NCBI GenBank assembly: GCA_021767885.1
Contig: JAASSM010000180.1
Coordinates: 1 to 5,277 of the forward strand
DNA: 5,277 nucleotides
Origin: a bacterium
Lineage (GTDB): Bacteria > Krumholzibacteriota > Krumholzibacteria > LZORAL124-64-63
Direction: 5' to 3'
Shown: one piece after another, positions 1-4,501 of the stretch
How the letters are laid out: each line of letters starts with the position of its first letter
How positions within the stretch are numbered: the stretch's first letter is position 1
The notes under the pieces: model-generated
What the model saw: the letters and a program-made list of their open reading frames with translations, nothing else
Told to the model about the DNA's origin: nothing
The model's database searches: none
Program-made: the position numbers and the translations under genes

Positions 1-352
1 AGAGGCGCTCGCCCAGCAGGATCATGGCGAAGACCGCCGTGGCTGGCGGGTAGAGGCAGTCGATGACCGCGGTGATGCCGGCCCCCACCCGGTTGAGCGA
101 GGCATGGAAGAGCGTGTCCGCCAGGGCGATGGCGATCAACCCGCTGGCCAGGATCAGCAGGTGGTCCTGCAGCGGGACCGGCCGCCAGGGCGGCAGGCCG
201 AGGGCCAGGGCCGTGACCAGCAACAGCAGCGAGGAGACGCCCACCCGGAAGAGGTTGAGCGCCAGGGGCGGCAGCACCTCCCCCGCCCGCTTGAAACAGA
301 TGACGGCACCGGCCCAGAACGCCGCCGTCAGCAGCGCGAACAGTTCACCCAT
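1..352 (-). CDS. EamA/DMT-family transporter, N-terminal part (runs off window)
   Basis: This is the 5' part (117 codons) of an inner-membrane drug/metabolite transporter of the EamA (RhaT/DMT) superfamily. Such proteins usually have about 290-300 residues, ten membrane helices and two EamA repeats, and typically export metabolites or amino acids. The visible part covers about one repeat. It opens MGELFALLTAAFWAGAV, the usual start with a Trp in helix 1. Hydrophobic segments lie at about 3-20, 31-52, 64-84 and 89-113. The repeat closes with AVFAMILLGERL, the typical 'helix then G-E' end of an EamA repeat. The ATG at 352-350 is the only sensible start. It lies 14 bp after the stop of the upstream kinase gene and has no clear Shine-Dalgarno sequence, so translation may depend on the kinase gene ahead of it. 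Substrate cannot be told. Family assignment is confident; everything beyond position 1 is unseen. Confidence 0.88.
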   Translation of the reverse strand, partial: MGELFALLTAAFWAGAVICFKRAGEVLPPLALNLFRVGVSSLLLLVTALALGLPPWRPVPLQDHLLILASGLIAIALADTLFHASLNRVGAGITAVIDCLYPPATAVFAMILLGERL

Positions 353-366
353 GATGCGTGGCTCGC

Positions 367-1866
367 CTAGCTGCCGCCGCCGTCCAGCGGCAGCGTGATG
401 GTCACCCGGGCGCCGCCGAGCGGGGAGGAGCCGGCGGCGAGGGTGCCGTCGCGGTGCCCGAGGCGCTCCCGGATGTTGAAGAGGCCGAAGCCGTCGGGCG
501 AGGCGTCCGCGGCCGGGGTCTCGTCGCCCGCCGGAAGATCGAAGCCGGAGCCATCGTCGTCAACCGTCAGCACGAGGCTGCGATCCCGCTGGGCGAGGGC
601 CACCTCGGCCCGGCTGGCCCCGGCGTGCTTGTAGACGTTGCCCAGGAGCTCGCGCGCGCCCTGGTACAGCAGCAGCCGGGTGTCCTGATCCAGATCCGGC
701 AACTCGCCCAGGCCGCGGAACGCGCAGGCCAGGCCCCGGGTCTTGCGGAAGCTCCGGCAGAGCCATTCCAGCGCCGCGTCCAGCCCCACCTCGTAGAGCG
801 CCGGCGGGAAGAGCTCGAAGGTCAGTGTCCGGGTCAGGTGCGAGGCGTGATCGAGGATGTCGATGGCCTCCTGCAGCACGGCCTCCGGCTCCGGCAGGCG
901 CTCCGGCGCCCGCAGCAGCGACAGCTTGGCCTGGGCGGCGAACAGCTCCTGGGCCAGGGTGTCGTGGAGCGTCTCGGCGAGCTGTCGGTTCTGCCGCTCC
1001 TCGACGGTGGCCAGCTGGTTGGCCAGCCGCTGCAGGCGGCCCTGGTAGCGCGCGAGCTGCTCGTCCGCGAGCCGGCGCTCGGTGATGTCCCGGGCCACGG
1101 TGAACACGGTCGACCGGGCGGTGAGCGGGAACGAGCTCCAGGACACCCAGCGGAACGACCCGTCCCGGCACAGCGTGCGCAGCTCGCGATCCCGCACCGG
1201 CGCACCCTCGCGCAGCTCGGCGAGGACCGACTCGGCCTGGTCCCGGTCCTCGGGGTGGATCAGGTCCAGGAAGCTGCGGGCCATGATGTCGTCCCGGGAC
1301 CAGCGCAGCACGCGCACCCACGCCGGATTGACCTGCAGCAGCCGGCCGGAGAGGTCGCCGACGGCCAGCAGATCCAGCGAGAGGTTGAAGAGCCGGTCGC
1401 GCTCCTCCTCGATCTGCAGGGCCCGGGTGCGATCGGTGACCGTCGCGACGATCAGGCCACCACCCCAGCCGCAGGCCTCCAGGCGGAAGGCCTGCAGCGC
1501 GACCTGGTGCAGACGGCCGTCGCCGAAGCGCAGGGAGATCTCGCACTCACGATACACGTGGCCACCGATCCGCAGGTCCTCCACCAGGCTGCGCACCAGG
1601 GCGCGGTCCGGCTCGTGCACGAACCGCGTGGCCGCCGTGGCGAATTCGCCGGTCCAGCCGGGATCCAGCCCCAGCTGATGACAGAGCTGGGGCGAGAAGC
1701 GGACCCGGCGCGCGGTGAACTCGATCATCAGCAGTGGCTGGGCGAGCTCGCTCAGCTCGGCCACCATCCGGGCCGTCCGGCGGCGACGTCTGGCGATGGC
1801 CCGCACGGCCACCGCCGCGGCCGTGGTCAGCACGCCGGCGCCGAACCCCAGCACCAGGGGCAGCAT
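367..1866 (-). CDS. Membrane-anchored PAS-PAS sensor histidine kinase, NarL/DegS (HisKA_3) type
   Basis: A 499-residue sensor kinase that would autophosphorylate on His and pass the phosphate to a NarL/LuxR-type response regulator. Domains in order: one N-terminal membrane helix (about 1-23) followed by an Arg-rich stop-transfer stretch (RAIARRRRR); a first PAS-like domain (about 36-147); a second PAS domain with a PAC end (about 157-263, with CRDGSFRWVSW near 233-243); a coiled-coil linker (about 264-298); a HisKA_3 dimerisation domain with phospho-acceptor His301 in ETLHDTLAQE; and an HATPase_c domain with N box RELLGNVYKHA (405-415, Asn410), G1 box DDDGSGF (436-442) and G2 box GFGLFNIRERL (459-469). 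All catalytic motifs look intact. I chose the ATG at 1866 because GGAGGTGA lies 8 nt before it; a GTG at 1878 would add four residues but overlaps that ribosome binding site. With only a short N-terminal anchor, it probably senses cytoplasmic or redox/ligand signals through PAS. No response regulator gene is in the window. The EamA gene follows after 14 bp. Confidence 0.93.
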   Translation of the reverse strand: MLPLVLGFGAGVLTTAAAVAVRAIARRRRRTARMVAELSELAQPLLMIEFTARRVRFSPQLCHQLGLDPGWTGEFATAATRFVHEPDRALVRSLVEDLRIGGHVYRECEISLRFGDGRLHQVALQAFRLEACGWGGGLIVATVTDRTRALQIEEERDRLFNLSLDLLAVGDLSGRLLQVNPAWVRVLRWSRDDIMARSFLDLIHPEDRDQAESVLAELREGAPVRDRELRTLCRDGSFRWVSWSSFPLTARSTVFTVARDITERRLADEQLARYQGRLQRLANQLATVEERQNRQLAETLHDTLAQELFAAQAKLSLLRAPERLPEPEAVLQEAIDILDHASHLTRTLTFELFPPALYEVGLDAALEWLCRSFRKTRGLACAFRGLGELPDLDQDTRLLLYQGARELLGNVYKHAGASRAEVALAQRDRSLVLTVDDDGSGFDLPAGDETPAADASPDGFGLFNIRERLGHRDGTLAAGSSPLGGARVTITLPLDGGGS

Positions 1867-1895
1867 GGACACGGTCACCTCCCTCGCGAGCGCCC

Positions 1896-1924
1896 ATTGT
1901 TCCGCATCGGCGGCCGGCCTGCAA
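1896..1924 (-). promoter_or_regulatory. Possible sigma70-like promoter for the sensor kinase gene
   Basis: Read on the minus strand, TTGCAG (1924-1919) is followed after exactly 17 bp by AACAAT (1901-1896). These match the -35 consensus at 3 of 6 and the -10 consensus at 4 of 6 positions. The predicted transcript would start near 1889, giving a leader of about 23 nt that holds the ribosome binding site. The AT-richness of ATTGTT stands out in this GC-rich gap. The match is weak and this is a guess from spacing and position. Confidence 0.3.
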
Positions 1925-1932
1925 CCGCCATT

Positions 1933-1958
1933 GCCGGCGGCTCAAGGCGTGCGCCGGC
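1933..1958. repeat. Inverted repeat in the kinase/HDOD divergent region
   Basis: GCCGGCG (1933-1939) and CGCCGGC (1952-1958) form a 7-bp perfect inverted repeat around a 12-nt spacer. The same bases give a direct repeat of GCCGGCGG at 1933 and 1953, exactly 20 bp (two helical turns) apart. It sits upstream of the proposed kinase promoter and upstream of the HDOD gene, so it could be an operator. GC-rich repeats of this size also arise by chance in such DNA. No convincing promoter for the HDOD gene was found in the 151-bp gap. Confidence 0.25.
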
Positions 1959-2017
1959 GGGCCGATCCCGAGGACGGCCCTGTCTCCACCGTCGGCCCCG
2001 AGCCCCGCGAGGTGCCC

Positions 2018-3034
2018 ATGCCGGACCACGATCGCGCGCCCCTGCCCACCGACGTCGGCGCCCTCGCTCGCATGCTGGCGCCGGAGATCCGGTCCCTGCC
2101 GCGCCTGTCCCGGGTCGTGGAGCGTTTCCTGCGGGACGCGGGCCGGGACACGGCGTCGGCCACGGATTTCGCCGCCGCCCTGGATCTGGACCCCACGCTC
2201 CGCGGCTGGGTGTTGCGCCAGGCCAACAGCGGGTTCGCCAACCTGCGACGACCGGTCGGCTCGGTGGCGGAGGCCTGCGTGGTGGTGGGGCTCGAGCCGC
2301 TCTCCCGCCTGGTCTATGCGGCCTGCACGCGCGATCTGCTGGACCACCGTCTGCGACGCTACCCCTTCGCGCGTGGCGGCTTCTGGCTGCATGGCCTGGC
2401 GGTGGGGATCGCCTGCCGGAGGCTGGCGGTCCGCCTGGGCGCCAGCGCCCCGCTGGGCGCGGAGGAGGCCATGGTCGCCGGGCTCCTGCACGACGTGGGC
2501 AAGCTGCTGCTCGATGCCCGCCTGCCCCGCGAGGTCGAGGACCCGCACCCGGCGACCGAGCGCCACCATACCGGCGTCGATCACGGCCTTCTCTCCGCCG
2601 CGGCGATGCGGGCCTGGGGCCTGCCGTCCCGGCCGGTGGCCGCGGTCGCCGCCCATCACGCGCCCGCACCGGTCGCTGCCGGCCGCCTGATCGCGACGGC
2701 GGACCACCTCGTGCGCCACTGGGCCGTGGGAGAGCGCCCCTACGCGGCCACCGGCGAGGAGCCACCGGTGGACGAGCTCATCGCCCTGGCGGCGCCGCTG
2801 GCCGCCGACGCCGACCTCATCACCCGCTGGTGCGAGGAGCTGCCACCCCTGGTCGATGGCCTGCAGGCGATGGTCCGCGTCCTGGGGCACGGCACACCCC
2901 CCGATCTGCCCGCCGGCCAGCCCCAGGCGGCAAGCCAGGACCCCCCGCCGGCCGCGGGGCGGTGGCGGTCGCGACGGGACCGCGCGGCATCCGGCCGACG
3001 CGACCGCCAGCGCCGCGGCCCGCGCCGCCGCTAG
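2018..3034 (+). CDS. HDOD-domain signalling protein with Arg-rich C-terminal tail
   Basis: A 338-residue cytoplasmic protein built on an HDOD (HD-related output) domain, a family found in bacterial signal transduction, often without enzymatic activity. The HDOD fold spans about residues 22-220: a helical N-lobe (EIRSLPRLSRVVERFL; DPTLRGWVLRQANSGF) and an HD lobe. Candidate metal ligands are all present: His125 in GFWLHGLA, His158-Asp159 in AGLLHDVGKLLL, His189 in GVDHGLLSAAAM, His213/His214 in VAAHHAP and Asp229 in IATADHLV. Residues 290-314 are Pro/Ala-rich and 315-338 carry 13 Arg in 24 residues. The ATG at 2018 was chosen because GAGG lies 5 nt upstream and the domain starts soon after; the frame is open further upstream but that stretch does not resemble the family. 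It is divergent from the kinase gene and converges on the downstream minus-strand operon, sharing CTAG at the stops. It could be a regulator in the same circuit as the kinase, or an active phosphohydrolase; neither is shown. Confidence 0.88.
   Translation: MPDHDRAPLPTDVGALARMLAPEIRSLPRLSRVVERFLRDAGRDTASATDFAAALDLDPTLRGWVLRQANSGFANLRRPVGSVAEACVVVGLEPLSRLVYAACTRDLLDHRLRRYPFARGGFWLHGLAVGIACRRLAVRLGASAPLGAEEAMVAGLLHDVGKLLLDARLPREVEDPHPATERHHTGVDHGLLSAAAMRAWGLPSRPVAAVAAHHAPAPVAAGRLIATADHLVRHWAVGERPYAATGEEPPVDELIALAAPLAADADLITRWCEELPPLVDGLQAMVRVLGHGTPPDLPAGQPQAASQDPPPAAGRWRSRRDRAASGRRDRQRRGPRRR
2963..3009. repeat. 11-bp inverted repeat near the convergent gene ends
   Basis: TGGCGGTCGCG (2963-2973) and CGCGACCGCCA (2999-3009) are perfect inverted copies around a 25-nt loop. 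A smaller competing hairpin, GCGGTC (2965-2970) with GACCGC (2978-2983), uses the same left arm. It lies inside the 3' end of the HDOD gene, just downstream of the stop of the opposing operon, so it could help end minus-strand transcripts. There is no T-tract on either side, so a classical intrinsic terminator is unlikely. Confidence 0.35.
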
Positions 3035-3621
3035 CGGTCACCGAACCGGTGACGCCAGAGCTGGCCGGGATCGCAGAACACCACCTCGTCGGGCGCGAAG
3101 TCGTGATCGGGAACGTCGCCGGCGGCCACCAGGCCCGCGTATCGCTCCGGTCCCCCGCAGCCCTCGGGCGGACAGCCCCCCGCACCCTCGAGACAGGCCG
3201 GCGCGGCATGGCCGGCGGTCACCGGCTCCACCGCCTCGAGGGCCACCTCGTGCTGCCACTGCTCACCCAGGTGGTAGGTGTAGAGGAAGGGCGGATGGTC
3301 GCGGCGCGCGATGTCGCGCACCGCGATCTCCCAGCCGGGCAGCACGCGCTGGCGACCGTGGTAGCGGCCGGACTCGGGGATGCCCACGCGCAGCCGCTCG
3401 CCTGTGCTCGGGTGGTCCACGCTGAACAGGTGACGGTGCCGGTGACTCCAGCCCATCACGTCCTGGATGGCCACGTGCAGGTCCCAGAAGGTGGCCCGGT
3501 CGTCCAGCCGCAACCGGCGCCACACCGGCCGCGGCGCCAGCACGAGCTCGACGCGCAGCCGGAGCGTGCCGCTCGGCTCGTGGGTGGGAAAGGGGATGAT
3601 GTCCGCGTCGCGGCGGGTCAT
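3031..3621 (-). CDS. Plasmid pRiA4b ORF-3-like family protein
   Basis: A 196-residue protein of the pRiA4b ORF-3-like family (Pfam name PRiA4_ORF3), whose biochemical role is not established; members occur on plasmids, chromosomes and as passengers of some IS elements. Family signatures seen: RLRVELVLAPRPVWRRL (21-37), TFWDLHVAIQDVMGWSHRHR (44-63), FLYTYHLGEQWQHEVALE (112-129, the usual 'Y-x-Y-x-x-G-x-x-W-x-H' segment), and a Cys-rich turn with Cys143, Cys150 and Cys155 around GGCPPEGCGG, ending in a DPGQLWRHRF tail. The Cys cluster suggests metal binding, which is inference. The start ATG (3621-3619) overlaps the stop of the VTT gene as ATGA, so the two are almost surely cotranscribed and translationally coupled. 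The stop overlaps the convergent HDOD stop. No transposase or terminal repeats are nearby, so this copy looks like a resident chromosomal gene. No signal peptide or membrane segment is seen. Confidence 0.9.
   Translation of the reverse strand: MTRRDADIIPFPTHEPSGTLRLRVELVLAPRPVWRRLRLDDRATFWDLHVAIQDVMGWSHRHRHLFSVDHPSTGERLRVGIPESGRYHGRQRVLPGWEIAVRDIARRDHPPFLYTYHLGEQWQHEVALEAVEPVTAGHAAPACLEGAGGCPPEGCGGPERYAGLVAAGDVPDHDFAPDEVVFCDPGQLWRHRFGDR
3037..3053. repeat. Hairpin immediately after the HDOD stop codon
   Basis: GTCACCG (3037-3043) and CGGTGAC (3047-3053) form a perfect 7-bp stem with a 3-nt loop (AAC), starting two bases after the plus-strand TAG. It could act as a transcript-end structure for the HDOD gene, but no T-run follows. 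It also encodes the last codons of the pRiA4b-like protein on the other strand, so its sequence is constrained by coding. Confidence 0.35.
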
Positions 3622-4343
3622 GACGGCTCTCTCTCGACGGACTCGGTGTCGGCCTCCAGGGCGCGCCGGGCCATGCGGCCGAGCAGCACCGCCAGGGCCG
3701 CGGTGGCCAGCAGGCCCGCGCCGAGGTAGATCAGCCGGCCGGTGGCGATGGCGCCGGTGAGGGCCACCTCCTCGCCCACCACCCGCGCGGCGTGCCCCAC
3801 GTAAGCCTGGAACGCGGCGCTGGGCAACACCAGCAGCGTGGTCAGCAGGTAGGCCGCGAAGGGCACCCGGCCGGTGCCCAGCAGATAGCTCACCAGCGCG
3901 AAGTGCAGTGGCGAGAGGCGCAGGAGCACCATGAGCCGCAGGGCGTCGCGATCGACCATCACCATGAGCCGGAGCAACCGGGGACGCCGGGCGATGGCCC
4001 GCCGCGCGGGTCCCGCCAGCAGCGTCCGGCCGAGGCCATACATGATGCTCGCCGCGACCAGGGCCGCCAGCAGCAGCAGGCCCGTGGCGCCCAGCCACCC
4101 GAAGGTGGCGCCGGCCAGGACTCCGAGTACCGAGACCGGGAAGCCGAGGGTCACGAGCACGGCATGGACCAGCAGGAAGGCCGCCGGCGCCCAGTGGCCG
4201 AGGCCACCGAGCCAGACCTCGACCTGATGGTACTGGGTGCGGACCAGCCAGGCCAGGGCGACCAGCGCCACCAGCGCGGCCGCGATGCGCAGGGCGTCCG
4301 CCCGCCCCGGCGCTCCGGGACGGAGCGAGGTGTTGCGTCTCAT
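3618..4343 (-). CDS. VTT-domain (TVP38/TMEM64, DedA-like) integral membrane protein
   Basis: A 241-residue polytopic inner-membrane protein of the VTT/SNARE-associated superfamily related to TVP38/TMEM64 and DedA. Family members are linked to lipid scrambling or undecaprenyl-phosphate and membrane homeostasis; the role of this one is unknown. Probable membrane segments: about 17-34, 50-66, 70-101 (two re-entrant or paired helices), 134-155, 161-186 and 197-225. Signature features: FPVSVLGVLAGATFGWLGATG (68-88, the family's 'G-x-x-FG-x-x-xG' region), then LLRLSPLHFALVSYLLG (140-156, with Arg142-x-Ser144-Pro145), VPFAAYLLTTLLVLP (160-174) and AYVGHAA (180-186). The Asn often found in the 'Asn-Tyr' pair after the R-x-SP motif is replaced (VSYLLG). 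The ATG at 4343 has only a weak AGGGGT some 12 nt upstream. Its stop overlaps the next gene by ATGA (3618-3621), making a two-gene operon. It is divergent from the ammonia-lyase gene. Confidence 0.9.
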   Translation of the reverse strand: MRRNTSLRPGAPGRADALRIAAALVALVALAWLVRTQYHQVEVWLGGLGHWAPAAFLLVHAVLVTLGFPVSVLGVLAGATFGWLGATGLLLLAALVAASIMYGLGRTLLAGPARRAIARRPRLLRLMVMVDRDALRLMVLLRLSPLHFALVSYLLGTGRVPFAAYLLTTLLVLPSAAFQAYVGHAARVVGEEVALTGAIATGRLIYLGAGLLATAALAVLLGRMARRALEADTESVEREPS

Positions 4344-4350
4344 GGGGCGA

Positions 4351-4378
4351 CGTTAACCCCTGGACGCGGGCCTGCCAA
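4351..4378 (-). promoter_or_regulatory. Possible promoter for the VTT/pRiA4b-like operon
   Basis: On the minus strand TTGGCA (4378-4373) matches the -35 consensus at 5 of 6 positions. A spacer of 16-17 bp then leads to TTAACG/TAACGT, a poor -10 (3 of 6). Transcription would start very close to the ATG at 4343, giving an almost leaderless message, which fits the weak Shine-Dalgarno sequence there. The -10 match is weak, so this stays a candidate. Confidence 0.25.
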
Positions 4379-4383
4379 GATCG

Positions 4384-4413
4384 GCGCGGAGTCCGGAGCG
4401 TTTCCCTCCGCGC
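4384..4413. repeat. 8-bp inverted repeat, candidate operator in the lyase/VTT divergent region
   Basis: GCGCGGAG (4384-4391) and CTCCGCGC (4406-4413) are perfect inverted copies separated by 14 bp. Arm centres are 22 bp apart, about two helical turns, as for a dimeric regulator. The element lies 10 bp upstream of the proposed -35 of the ammonia-lyase gene and just upstream of the proposed -35 of the opposite operon. It could serve either promoter. Its chance occurrence in GC-rich DNA is not negligible. Confidence 0.3.
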
Positions 4414-4422
4414 GATTGGGGG

Positions 4423-4452
4423 TTGTCTCGCCATCGCCACCGGGCGCACAAT
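4423..4452 (+). promoter_or_regulatory. Sigma70-like promoter for the ammonia-lyase gene
   Basis: TTGTCT (4423-4428) and CACAAT (4447-4452) each match consensus at 4 of 6 positions and are 18 bp apart. A start near 4459 would give a leader of about 43 nt. That leader carries GGAGAGG at about 4490-4496, a strong ribosome binding site 5 nt before the ATG at 4502. The pair is the most promoter-like sequence on the plus strand of this gap. Confidence 0.4.
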
Positions 4453-4501
4453 ACCCGGGATCACCCCCTTGCAGCTGGCTCCGGATCGAGGAGAGGTACC
4501 C

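Noticed and set aside
1867..1878. GTG at 1878 as the start of the sensor kinase
   Set aside because: It overlaps the GGAGGTGA ribosome binding site that is well placed for the ATG at 1866, and it has no proper site of its own.
1547..2890. A 447-codon open frame on the minus strand across the kinase/HDOD divergent region
   Set aside because: It is antisense to the well supported HDOD gene and out of frame with the kinase; the product shows no domain and has shadow-like composition.
3031..3621. Evidence for an insertion sequence, because pRiA4b/IS1096-type passengers resemble this protein
   Set aside because: No transposase, terminal inverted repeats or target duplications are visible, and the gene is tightly coupled to the VTT gene.
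358..3729. A 1123-codon open frame on the plus strand
   Set aside because: It lies antisense to the kinase and the pRiA4b-like gene and crosses the HDOD gene in another frame. Its translation is low-complexity Gly/Ala/Arg/Pro/Gln with no family motif. Long empty frames are expected in DNA of this GC content.
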